Positions 9,505-17,532 of a DNA stretch of 64,000 nucleotides are shown here, piece after piece. Numbering within the stretch: position 1 is the stretch's first letter; each line of letters begins with the position of its first letter. The position numbers and the translations under genes are program-made. The notes below the pieces were generated by a model. The model made no database searches. It was given only the letters and a program-made list of their open reading frames with translations, and was not told the origin of the DNA. The DNA comes from Nevskiales bacterium (lineage in GTDB: Bacteria > Pseudomonadota > Gammaproteobacteria > Nevskiales > Nevskiaceae): assembly GCA_028698335.1 (NCBI GenBank), contig JAQVDP010000009.1, positions 124,001 through 188,000 on the forward strand, read 5' to 3'.

Positions 9505-11916
9505 TCAGAACTCGACGCCCAGCGAGACGACCAGGGTCCGGGCCTGGATCAGACCGTAGTTGGTCTTGCCGCCGGTGGAGCTGATGCCCTGGAAGGCGTT
9601 GGCGGGGACCGTCTCGTTGAGCAGGTTGGTGCCGCTGACGCGCAGCGTCGGCGTGAACGTCCCGGGGCGCCGCAGGTTGATCGAGGCGCCGAGCAGGCCG
9701 TAGGCGGGCAGCTTCTCGTAGCCGGCGACTTCGCTGTTGGCCTCGCCCTGGTAGGCGTAGCCGAGCGCGGAGGTCGTTTCCCAGCGGCCGATGGCGCCCT
9801 GGTGCGACAGGTTGAACGCGGCGGTCACGAACGGCGTTGCCGGCAGGCGCGAGCCCTTCTCGGCAAGGCCGCGAGCCGAGTCGAAGGCCTCGGTCAGGCG
9901 TGCGTCCAGATAGCTGCCATTGAGCATCAGCGTGATTCCGGCCGGCAGCAGCGCGGTGATGGCCGACTCGATGCCCTGCACCCGTGCGGCGCCGGCGTTG
10001 GTGATGAACGAGGTCGAGGTCACCTGGCTGGACTGCCGCACCTGTGGATTGATCCAGTCGACGTAGAACGCGGTGCTGTCGATGCGCAGCGCGCCGCCCA
10101 GCCAGTCGCTGCGCAGGCTCAGCTCGTAGTTGCGGATCTCATCGGAGTAGTAGGTGAACGGGATGCCCGGATCGCGCAACGGGTTGTTGTTGAATCCGCC
10201 GAAACGGAAGCCCTTGGCGTAGCTGGCGATGACGGCGATGTCGTCGGTGGCGCGCCAGGTGAGCGCGAACTTGGGATTGAAGCCTTCCTCGGTCAGATCG
10301 GCGCTGCCGCTGTTGGTGGTGATCCGGTTCAGGGAGCCGGCGAACTGCCCTTCGCCGCTCTGCCGGAAGTAGCGGCCACCGAGGTTCAGTTCGAAGGCCT
10401 CGCCCAGTGTGCGCGTGAGATCGAAGAAGAAGGCCTTTTCGTCGGCCGTGGCGGAGACATCCGACCCGATCGTCAGCCCGACGCTGGGGTCGAGCTCGAT
10501 CGGCAGCAGGTCGAGGATCGCGCCGAGGCCGAGTCGATCGAGGGCGCTGCCGGTGGACAGGCTGGCGAAGGTCGGCAGGTTGAAGACCTGGTCGGCGTCG
10601 AGCCAGTACAGGCCGGCCAGGTACTGCCAGTCGCGCAACAGCCAGTGGTCGCTGTCGGTCGGCGCCGAGGACACGAGGCGCAGCTCGCCGGTGGTCTGTT
10701 CGGAACTCGCCAGGAAGTTCTGCGAGACGGTCAGGCCGGGAACGCCGTCGAGGCCGTGGAACGCGGTCAGATCGTAGATGCTGTCGCTGTCCTTCTCGAT
10801 GTAGCTGCCGATGCCGGTGATGTGGAAGCCGTCGAAGTCGTACTGCAGTTCGCCGCGGTAGATCCGTGCCGAGCTTTCGCCCGGCGTGGCAACGCGGCGG
10901 CTGGCGGTGGTGCGTGCGTCGCGGTTGTCGGTCGCGCCGCTGGCATCGGCCTCGGCGTCGAAGCTGTAGGCCATCAGCTCCGCGCTGAGGCGGTCGGTGA
11001 TGGCCCAGCTGCCGATGACGCGCGCCTGCAGGTTGCTGCGGTTGTCGATGTCCTTTTCACCGGTGCTGAGATCGTCGAGCACGCCGGGGCTCTGGCGCTG
11101 GCTGGCCGCGATGCGGACGGCCGCTTCCTCGCCGACCGGCAGGTTGAGGCGGCCGGTCAGTTCGTTGCCGATCTCGTCGCTGTCGGCCATGGTGACCAGG
11201 CCACCGGCGATGCCGCCGGAGAATTCGCCGAACACCGGCTTGTGCGGGACATAGCGGACCGCGCCGGCCAGCGCGGCGCCGCCGAACAGGGTGCCCTGCG
11301 GGCCCTTGAGCACTTCCAGCGTCGCCAGGTCGTAGGGATCGATGCCCGGGACCGATCCGGCCAGCGAGGGATTGACCAGCGACACGTCGTTGAACAGATA
11401 GCCGGTGGTCGAGCCGCCATAGCTGGCGGTGCCGCTGGCGGTGACGCCGCGGATCACGACCTGCTGGCGGATTTCCGACCCGCCCGAGCTGCTGAAGGTG
11501 ACGCCGGGCGACCGCGCCAGGATCTGTTCCAGGCCGGTGGCGCCGGACTCGGTGAGCTGCTCGCCGGACATCGCGTCGATGCTGATGGGGATGTCGCGCA
11601 CCGAGGACTCGCGCTTGGTCGCGGTGACCACGATCTCCTCGATGCGGCGCGGCGCCGGCGGCGCGGGCGCGGAATCTTCCGGTGCCCTGGCGGGCTCGAC
11701 CGGAATCGTCGGCAGCGCTGCGGCGGCCGTGTCCCCACCGTCGCCGGCGTCGGCTGCGTCCGCGGGCACGGCCTCGTCGGCGAACAGGGCGTCCAGGTCG
11801 AAATCGTCCTGGGCGTGCGCGGTCGCGGTGACCAGCAGCAGCGACAGCGCGAGACTCCGAGACAGGGTGGGGATGGCGCAGGGCGGACGATCGAATCGGA
11901 TGAAGAGCGGAGGCAT
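9505..11916 (-). CDS. TonB-dependent outer-membrane receptor
   Basis: 803 residues. An N-terminal hydrophobic signal (ALSLLLVTATAHAQ, cleavage near residue 36) is followed by an acidic, Ala/Pro-rich linker of about 60 residues and then the TonB-box/plug start IEEIVVTATKRESSVRDIP. The plug continues through ILARSPGVTFSS and QQVVIRGV; the rest is a 22-strand barrel pattern ending in the outer-membrane signature LVVSLGVEF with a C-terminal Phe. The subfamily resembles receptors for unidentified organic substrates rather than a classical siderophore receptor. No TonB, ExbB or sigma-factor genes adjoin it. Its 3' end lies 12 nt from the convergent LysR gene. Substrate unknown. Confidence 0.9.
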   Translation of the reverse strand: MPPLFIRFDRPPCAIPTLSRSLALSLLLVTATAHAQDDFDLDALFADEAVPADAADAGDGGDTAAAALPTIPVEPARAPEDSAPAPPAPRRIEEIVVTATKRESSVRDIPISIDAMSGEQLTESGATGLEQILARSPGVTFSSSGGSEIRQQVVIRGVTASGTASYGGSTTGYLFNDVSLVNPSLAGSVPGIDPYDLATLEVLKGPQGTLFGGAALAGAVRYVPHKPVFGEFSGGIAGGLVTMADSDEIGNELTGRLNLPVGEEAAVRIAASQRQSPGVLDDLSTGEKDIDNRSNLQARVIGSWAITDRLSAELMAYSFDAEADASGATDNRDARTTASRRVATPGESSARIYRGELQYDFDGFHITGIGSYIEKDSDSIYDLTAFHGLDGVPGLTVSQNFLASSEQTTGELRLVSSAPTDSDHWLLRDWQYLAGLYWLDADQVFNLPTFASLSTGSALDRLGLGAILDLLPIELDPSVGLTIGSDVSATADEKAFFFDLTRTLGEAFELNLGGRYFRQSGEGQFAGSLNRITTNSGSADLTEEGFNPKFALTWRATDDIAVIASYAKGFRFGGFNNNPLRDPGIPFTYYSDEIRNYELSLRSDWLGGALRIDSTAFYVDWINPQVRQSSQVTSTSFITNAGAARVQGIESAITALLPAGITLMLNGSYLDARLTEAFDSARGLAEKGSRLPATPFVTAAFNLSHQGAIGRWETTSALGYAYQGEANSEVAGYEKLPAYGLLGASINLRRPGTFTPTLRVSGTNLLNETVPANAFQGISSTGGKTNYGLIQARTLVVSLGVEF

Positions 11917-12045
11917 CGGGTCTCGGACGGCAACTTGAGCGCCCGATGACGCAAGATCGATGCCCCGGACGCCCGCTGCGGCGGGGGGCGATTGGTAAAT
12001 TCGCCCCCCTTGTGCGGCAGGGCGCTGACCTGCTGTGTGGAAGTG

Positions 12046-12111
12046 CTAGGCCAGGTGCGGCGCCGCCAGATATTCCTTCGACTGCATCTCGGTCAGTCGC
12101 GACTGCGTGCG
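12046..12111 (-). pseudogene. Relic of a second zapE 3' end (last 22 codons)
   Basis: These 66 bases repeat the last 22 codons of zapE (12196-12261) exactly 150 bp away, including the TAG stop. Seven bases differ, six of them silent third positions and one changing Gln to Lys, so the relic keeps a coding-like pattern. Upstream of its first codon (CGC for Arg) the similarity ends abruptly. It has no start and cannot be a gene by itself. It looks like the tail of a related zapE allele left after gene replacement, rather than a recent tandem duplication. Confidence 0.75.
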
Positions 12112-12195
12112 AGGGGGACACGGTGTCTTGCCTGCGGCCTTGCCGCGGGCAAGCGGGTGCGGGAGCCCGCAGCGGGACGCAGTCGTCAGGCGGCG

Positions 12196-13290
12196 CTAGG
12201 CCAGGTGAGGTGCCGCCAGATATTCCTGCGACTGCATTTCGGTGAGGCGCGACTGCGTCCGTTGAAACTCGAAGCGCAGTTTTTCACCGGCATAGAGTTC
12301 GGTCTGGGGCACGGCGGCGGCGATGATCAGCTTGACGCCACGGTCGTAGAACTCGTCGACGAGGTTGATGAAGCGGCGGGCCGCGTCTTCGTGGAACGGC
12401 GTCAGCTGCGGGACCCGCGACAGCAGGACCGTGTGATGCGTGCGCGCGATCTCGATGTAGTCCGCCGCCCCGCGCGGGCCCTCGCACAGGTTGGCGAAGT
12501 CGAACCAGGCCACGCCGTCGGCGAGGCGGCGGCTGCGGATGCTGCGGCCGTGGATGCACAGCTCCTCGTTGTTGCGTCCGGGTTCCGGCGCGATCTCGGC
12601 GAACCAGCGCCGCAGGTTGGCCTCGGCCGCGTCGTCGCAGGGATGGTGGTAGATCTCGGCATGGGTCAGGGCGCGCAGCCGGTAGTCGGTGCCGCCGTCG
12701 ACGTTGAGCACCGCGACGTGGCGGCGCAGGACGTCGATGAACGGCAGGAAGTTGGCCCGCTGCAGGCCGTTCTCGTAGAGCCGGTCCGGCGGGATGTTGC
12801 TGGTGGTCACCAGCGTGACGCCGAGTTCGAACAGAGTCTCGAACAGGCGGCCGAGGATCATCGCGTCGGCGATGTCGGAGACGAAGAATTCGTCGAAGCA
12901 CAGGACCCGGAACTCGCGGGCGTATTCGCGCGCGACGAGCTTCAGCGGATCGCGTTCGTCGGGATACTGTTTGCGCCGCTCGTGGACGTCGAGCATGAAA
13001 CGATGGAAGTGGGTGCGCAGCTTGTCGTCGAACGGCAGGGCGTCGCAGAACGCGTCCATCAGATAGGTCTTGCCGCGGCCGACGCCGCCCCACATGTAGA
13101 GGCCGGTCACGGCCTGGCGCTTGCCGCCGCCGAACCAGCGGCGCCGGCGCAGTTGCGCGGTCAGGCCCTCGTAGACCTGCTGCAGCGCGTCCACCGCGGC
13201 GGCCTGGGCGGCGTCGCGGACGAAGCCGGGCTGCTGCAGGTCCTGCTGGTAGCGGTCGCGCGGCGACAGGGCCGCGGGGGTCGGCGTCAT
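12196..13290 (-). CDS. zapE: Cell-division ATPase ZapE (AFG1 family)
   Basis: AAA-type ATPase that associates with the Z-ring and helps constriction under low-oxygen or heat conditions in E. coli. 364 residues, the family's normal size. Walker A is GGVGRGKT (about residue 68), preceded by GLYMWG; Walker B is LCFDEF (about 130), and sensor 1 is [19 protein letters not shown]. The C-terminus [18 protein letters not shown] is typical. Its start ATG overlaps the TGA of the upstream flavoprotein gene (ATGA), so the two are probably co-transcribed. A degenerate copy of its last 22 codons lies 150 bp downstream. Confidence 0.95.
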   Translation of the reverse strand: MTPTPAALSPRDRYQQDLQQPGFVRDAAQAAAVDALQQVYEGLTAQLRRRRWFGGGKRQAVTGLYMWGGVGRGKTYLMDAFCDALPFDDKLRTHFHRFMLDVHERRKQYPDERDPLKLVAREYAREFRVLCFDEFFVSDIADAMILGRLFETLFELGVTLVTTSNIPPDRLYENGLQRANFLPFIDVLRRHVAVLNVDGGTDYRLRALTHAEIYHHPCDDAAEANLRRWFAEIAPEPGRNNEELCIHGRSIRSRRLADGVAWFDFANLCEGPRGAADYIEIARTHHTVLLSRVPQLTPFHEDAARRFINLVDEFYDRGVKLIIAAAVPQTELYAGEKLRFEFQRTQSRLTEMQSQEYLAAPHLA

Positions 13291-14609
13291 CGGTCGAGCG
13301 CCTCGCCGAACAGGCCGGCCAGATGCGGGTTGAGGAACACGCCGTTTGGATCGCAGTCGCGCCGCATGCGGCAGAAATCGTCGAAACGCGGAAACATGCC
13401 GCGCAGCTCGTCGGCGCCGCGGTCGTGCACCATGCCCAGATGCGGGCGCCCGTCATGGCGTTCGAGGATGTCCGCGATCGGCGCGAAGTAGGCGTCGAAG
13501 GCCATGTCCGCATACGCCGGCACGGTGATGCAGGCGCTGTCGCGGCCGTAGTGCGGGGACAGCCAGAAGCGATCACCGCGCACGAAGCGGACCTCGAGCG
13601 GAAAGTGGATGCGCAGGTCCAGTGCCTTGATCAGTTTGTTGAGCGACTTGAGCGCATCGCCCAGCGCGTCGACCGGCAGCGCGTATTCGAGCTGCTGGAA
13701 GCGCGAGTAGCGGCGGATCGGGTAGGCCTCGCGGGCGTGCAGCACCTCGTGGCGGTTCGCGACGCGGCTCGCGATCAGCCCGGCCAGCGGTTCGGTGAGG
13801 CGGGGTGCGTGGCGGGCGACGCTGGACATCGCGCGGAACACCCGGCCTTCAATGCCGCGGCGCAGGGCATGGCGCGCCGGCATCAGGCGCGGCGGCAGTT
13901 CGCGGGTGGGGTCGAACTCGCGCACGATCACCGCGTCGGCATACGGGAACCAGAACAGTTCGGTGTTGCGGTGATCGCGGCGCAGCTGTTCCAGCGTCGC
14001 CAGGGCGGTGCCGAGCGTGGTGCGTCGGCTGGCGACCGCGAGGCGGTAGTCGTCGACGCATTGCAGCTCGACGTGGGTGATCACGCCGAGCGCGCCGAGC
14101 GAGACGCAAGCGGCTTCGAAGCGCTCGGGTTCGGTGGCGGGCGATACCTGCTGGACCGAGCCGTCGGAGCAGACCATGCGCAGGCCGGTGACCAGGGTCG
14201 CGAGATTGCCGAAGGTCGCGCCGCTGCCGTGCGATGCGGTGCTGATGGCGCCGGCAATGGTCATCTGGTCGAAGTCCGGCGCGATCTCCAGCGCAAGCCC
14301 GCGTTCGGCCAGTGCTTCGCTGAGCCGGCGCAGCGGGGTGCCGCCGCGGACCCAGACCCGGCGCCGTTCGACGTCGACCGATTCGATGCCGGTGAAGCGT
14401 TCCAGCGACAGGTGGTTCTCGTCGGTCCAGCACAGCGGCGAGAACGAGGCGCCGCTGCCGACGACGCGGATGCGTTCGCCTTCCTCGGCGGCGCGCAGGA
14501 CTTCGGCCTGGATCTGCTCGACGTTGACCGGGTGCGCGTGGTGGACGACCTCGCAGCGGACGGTCCGGGACCAGTTGCTCCAGGGCTGATGTTGGCGGCG
14601 GCGGTGCAT
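13287..14609 (-). CDS. FAD-binding lactone oxidase-like oxidoreductase (D-arabinono-1,4-lactone oxidase type)
   Basis: 440 residues. N-terminal FAD_binding_4 (PCMH) domain with [44 protein letters not shown] and [12 protein letters not shown]; the C-terminal domain is of the D-arabinono-lactone oxidase type, ending [20 protein letters not shown] and the common tail [15 protein letters not shown]. Family members oxidise aldonolactones or sugar alcohols using FAD; bacterial substrates are mostly unknown. The Trp near position 10 (WSNWSRTV) is the conserved start of the family. It precedes zapE with a 4-nt overlap. A covalent-flavin histidine may be the His of TASHGSG, but I cannot confirm it. 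Confidence 0.85.
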   Translation of the reverse strand: MHRRRQHQPWSNWSRTVRCEVVHHAHPVNVEQIQAEVLRAAEEGERIRVVGSGASFSPLCWTDENHLSLERFTGIESVDVERRRVWVRGGTPLRRLSEALAERGLALEIAPDFDQMTIAGAISTASHGSGATFGNLATLVTGLRMVCSDGSVQQVSPATEPERFEAACVSLGALGVITHVELQCVDDYRLAVASRRTTLGTALATLEQLRRDHRNTELFWFPYADAVIVREFDPTRELPPRLMPARHALRRGIEGRVFRAMSSVARHAPRLTEPLAGLIASRVANRHEVLHAREAYPIRRYSRFQQLEYALPVDALGDALKSLNKLIKALDLRIHFPLEVRFVRGDRFWLSPHYGRDSACITVPAYADMAFDAYFAPIADILERHDGRPHLGMVHDRGADELRGMFPRFDDFCRMRRDCDPNGVFLNPHLAGLFGEALDR

Positions 14610-14670
14610 CGTCGGGTCTTCGGGGAATCGCTCGGCAAACGGCGCGCAGGATACCCGAATCGGCGCGGGC

Positions 14671-15426
14671 TCAGGCCGGCAGGGCGGCGTCGACCGCGTC
14701 CCTCTGGCCGGTGCTGTCGGGTTCGCCGCAGAGTTCGAGCACCTGGGTGCGGACGGCGTCCCGCAGCTTCATCGCGGCGTCGCGGTCGGTGCCGTCCGGG
14801 TGCAGCGGCGGGCGGAATTCGATCGAGATGCCGCTCCAGCGCGGCAGTTTGCGGTCGCCGCCATAGAGGACGCGGGTGCCGACGATGCCCGCCGGGACCA
14901 CCGGCGTGCGCGTGCGTGCGGCGATCAGGAAGGCGCCGGCCTTGAACGGCAACAGGCCCGGCGCCGGCTTGAACGTGCCTTCCGCGAAGATCGCCAGGGG
15001 TTCGCCCTGGTGCAGCTTGCGGATCAGCTGGCGCGTCAGCAGCGCGCTCTGTCGGGCCGCCTCGCGGTTGACGAACAGAACCCCCATGCGGCGCAGCGTC
15101 AGCCCGACCAGTGGCCAGTTGGCGGCGCCATCCTGGACCACGAAGGTGTAGTGGCGCGGCAGGGCCGCGGTCAGCACCAGGCCGTCGAGGTAGCTGGCAT
15201 GGTTGGCCACGACCACGCAGGGCTGCGCGGGCAGATGCTCGCGGCCGCGCACCCGCATCGGCACGCCGATCGCCAGCAGCATCAGCCGGACGCCGAGGCG
15301 GCCCAGCTCGCGCCGGACCACGAGGGTCGGGCCGCTGATCACGAGCACGCACACGACCGCGGTCACGGGCAGCAGCACGGCGGCGGCCAGCGGTGGATAC
15401 AGGATGTCGATCAGGCGGCGGAGCAT
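14671..15426 (-). CDS. 1-acyl-sn-glycerol-3-phosphate acyltransferase (PlsC family)
   Basis: 251 residues. Two N-terminal hydrophobic stretches (about 8-50) anchor it in the inner membrane. The acyltransferase motifs are NHASYLD (HX4D catalytic pair), the LFVNREAAR substrate block, the FAEGTFKP glycerophosphate-binding block and VVPAGIVG. Expected reaction: acylation of lysophosphatidic acid to phosphatidic acid in phospholipid synthesis. It diverges from xerD with a short shared upstream region and is followed, after 62 nt, by the lactone oxidase-like gene on the same strand. Acyl-chain preference cannot be read from sequence; other family members remodel lysophospholipids or acylate siderophores. 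Confidence 0.88.
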   Translation of the reverse strand: MLRRLIDILYPPLAAAVLLPVTAVVCVLVISGPTLVVRRELGRLGVRLMLLAIGVPMRVRGREHLPAQPCVVVANHASYLDGLVLTAALPRHYTFVVQDGAANWPLVGLTLRRMGVLFVNREAARQSALLTRQLIRKLHQGEPLAIFAEGTFKPAPGLLPFKAGAFLIAARTRTPVVPAGIVGTRVLYGGDRKLPRWSGISIEFRPPLHPDGTDRDAAMKLRDAVRTQVLELCGEPDSTGQRDAVDAALPA

Positions 15427-15492
15427 CGGGCCGTATTAGAACCGAAAATGTCCCTGCGGAGACAGCGCCGTGGCTGCGGTAAGCTCGCCGCC

Positions 15493-16419
15493 GTGAATCC
15501 GATCCGGCCCCGTCTCGACCTCGCCCCCAACGCGCCTGCGGAGGATCAGGCGGCTGTCGAGCGCTTCGTCGACCGGATGTGGCTGGAGCGCGGGCTGTCG
15601 CCGAACACGCAGGCGAGCTACCGCTCCGACCTGCTGCTGTTCTCGCGCTGGCTGGCGCCGCGGGGCGGCGCGCTGGCGGATGCCGGCGAGGCGGACATCC
15701 GCGAGTATCTGGTGGCGCGCCGGCTCAGTCCGCGCTCGCAGGCGCGGTTGCTGTCGTCGCTGCGACAGTTCTACCGTCATCTGGCCGCGGACGGGCAGCG
15801 CCGGGACGATCCGACCGGCAGCCTGGATTCGCCGAAGATGGGCCTGCGGCTGCCCAAGACGCTCAGCGAGACGGATGTCGAGCGCCTGCTCGAGGCCCCG
15901 GACGTCGAAACCGCGCTCGGGCTGCGTGACCGGGCGATGCTGGAACTGATGTACGCCAGCGGTCTGCGCGTCAGCGAGCTGGTCGAACTCGGGCGTGGCA
16001 GCGTCGACCTGCGCTCCGGTGTCGTCCAGGTCGTCGGCAAGGGCGGCAAGGAGCGCCTGGTGCCGATGGGCGAGGTGGCGATGGAATGGCTGCGCCGCTA
16101 CGTCGAGCAGGCGCGTCCGGAACTTGCGGGCGCGCGCAACCCCGACGGCCTGTTCGTCACCGCACGCGCGCAGACCATGACGCGCCACAATTTCTGGCGC
16201 CTGATCAAGCTGTATGCGACGCGGGCCGGGATCCGGGCGGCGCTGTCCCCGCATACCCTGCGCCATGCCTTCGCGACCCATCTGCTGGAGCATGGCGCCG
16301 ATCTGCGGGCGGTGCAGTCGCTGCTCGGCCACGCCGACCTGTCGACCACCCAGATCTATACCCATGTCGCCCAGCAGCGCCTGCGCGAGCTGCATGCGGT
16401 CCACCATCCCCGGGGCTGA
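15493..16419 (+). CDS. xerD: Tyrosine recombinase XerD
   Basis: Site-specific recombinase acting at chromosomal dif with XerC and FtsK to resolve dimers. 308 residues from the GTG at 15493; an ATG at 15448 is a possible alternative, neither having a strong ribosome site. SAM-like core-binding domain at about 20-105 (WLERGLSPNTQASYRSDL) and catalytic domain with R159 (SGLRVSEL), the beta-hairpin Lys (VGKGGKERLVP), H254 and R257 (HTLRHAF), H280 (LLGHADLST) and nucleophile Y289 (TQIYTH). The sequence favours XerD over XerC. It diverges from the acyltransferase and precedes dsbC by 115 nt, an order seen in other gammaproteobacteria. Confidence 0.93.
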   Translation: MNPIRPRLDLAPNAPAEDQAAVERFVDRMWLERGLSPNTQASYRSDLLLFSRWLAPRGGALADAGEADIREYLVARRLSPRSQARLLSSLRQFYRHLAADGQRRDDPTGSLDSPKMGLRLPKTLSETDVERLLEAPDVETALGLRDRAMLELMYASGLRVSELVELGRGSVDLRSGVVQVVGKGGKERLVPMGEVAMEWLRRYVEQARPELAGARNPDGLFVTARAQTMTRHNFWRLIKLYATRAGIRAALSPHTLRHAFATHLLEHGADLRAVQSLLGHADLSTTQIYTHVAQQRLRELHAVHHPRG

Positions 16420-16534
16420 CGGCCGCCGGAGGGCTGTCGCGCCATTCCGGGCGCTGCGCGGCGGGGAAGGAATTTATCCGGGCCCGAGCTGTCATAATGA
16501 GCCGGTCTTTTTCCGATTTCGCAAGCTTCCGTCC

Positions 16535-17365
16535 ATGATCCGATCGAATATCCGCAGCGCCTATGCCGCTGCGCTGCTGAGTGTTTTCACCGCCGCGTGC
16601 GCCCAGGAGCGCGACGCCTCCGACGCCGCCAACACGCCGGCCGCCCCGGCGGAAACCGCGGAAGCCACGGCCGCCGCGGCGCCCGCCGACCCGCAGTCGC
16701 TGGAGGCGGTGCGCGCGGCGATCACGGCGAAGCTGCCCGATCTCAACCCGGACAAGATCAACGCGTCCGAGGCGCCGGGGCTGTACGAGATCCAGCACGG
16801 CAGCCTGTATGGCTACGTGACCGCCGACGGCAAGTACCTGATCGAAGGCGATCTGATCGATCTGGATTCCGGCATCAGCCTGACCGAGCAGAAGCGCAAG
16901 GCGACGCGCGTCGCCCGACTCGACGCGCTGGGCGAGGACAAGATGATCATCTTCGCGCCGGAGAAGGCCGAGGACGTCAAATACACGGTCACGGTGTTCA
17001 CCGACGTCGACTGCGGCTACTGCCGCAAGCTGCATCGCGAGATCGACAGCTACACCGACCGCGGCATCGAGATCCGCTACCTGTTCTATCCGCGTTCCGG
17101 TCCGAACACCGACTCGTTCCGCAAGGCCGAGGCGGTCTGGTGCTCCGACGATCGCAAGCACGCGATGACGGTCGCCAAGCAGGGCGGCAAGTTCACCGGC
17201 GACACCTCCTGCGACAATCCGGTGCGCGAGGAATGGCAGCTCGGCTCCGAGCTGGGTCTGCGCGGAACGCCGATGCTGATCCTGCCGGACGGCGAAGTCG
17301 TCAACGGCTACGTGCCGGCGGAACCGCTGGCCGAACGTCTGGCGGCGATGGAAAAAGCCGGCTGA
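16535..17365 (+). CDS. dsbC: Thiol:disulfide interchange protein DsbC
   Basis: Periplasmic disulfide isomerase. 276 residues from the ATG at 16535. A signal peptide ends around ALLSVFTAACAQ; the Cys could be lipidated, although Thr at -3 is unusual for a lipobox. An unusually long Ala/Glu/Thr linker (about residues 27-55) follows. The DsbC N-terminal dimerisation domain (ITAKLPDLNPDKINASEAPG) precedes the thioredoxin-like domain with active site CGYC (C160, C163) in TDVDCGYCRKLH, and the cis-Pro loop GLRGTPMLILPDG. A second Cys pair (WCSDDRK and SCDNP) matches the structural disulfide of E. coli DsbC. It lies downstream of xerD and ends at a good terminator. Confidence 0.93.
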   Translation: MIRSNIRSAYAAALLSVFTAACAQERDASDAANTPAAPAETAEATAAAAPADPQSLEAVRAAITAKLPDLNPDKINASEAPGLYEIQHGSLYGYVTADGKYLIEGDLIDLDSGISLTEQKRKATRVARLDALGEDKMIIFAPEKAEDVKYTVTVFTDVDCGYCRKLHREIDSYTDRGIEIRYLFYPRSGPNTDSFRKAEAVWCSDDRKHAMTVAKQGGKFTGDTSCDNPVREEWQLGSELGLRGTPMLILPDGEVVNGYVPAEPLAERLAAMEKAG

Positions 17366-17386
17366 GCGCGCTGGCTGCATCGCAAG

Positions 17387-17408
17387 GCCCGCCGTCAGGC
17401 GGGCTTTT
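17387..17408 (+). terminator. Rho-independent terminator after dsbC
   Basis: GCCCGCC-GTCA-GGCGGGC followed directly by TTTT, starting 22 nt after the dsbC stop codon. Confidence 0.85.
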
Positions 17409-17532
17409 GCGTTGCGGGCTCGGGATCTGAGCCTGGAAGCTGCCAAACTGTCCTGTATCCACGCGCCCGTCGGCGACGGCGTCGGGGACGGGGTGAGCGG
17501 ATCGGGAACGACGGACAACGCGGGGGCGCGCG

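Noticed and set aside
15493..16419. Phage or integron integrase
   Set aside because: Size and sequence match XerD, the neighbour is dsbC, and no phage genes or attachment site are visible.
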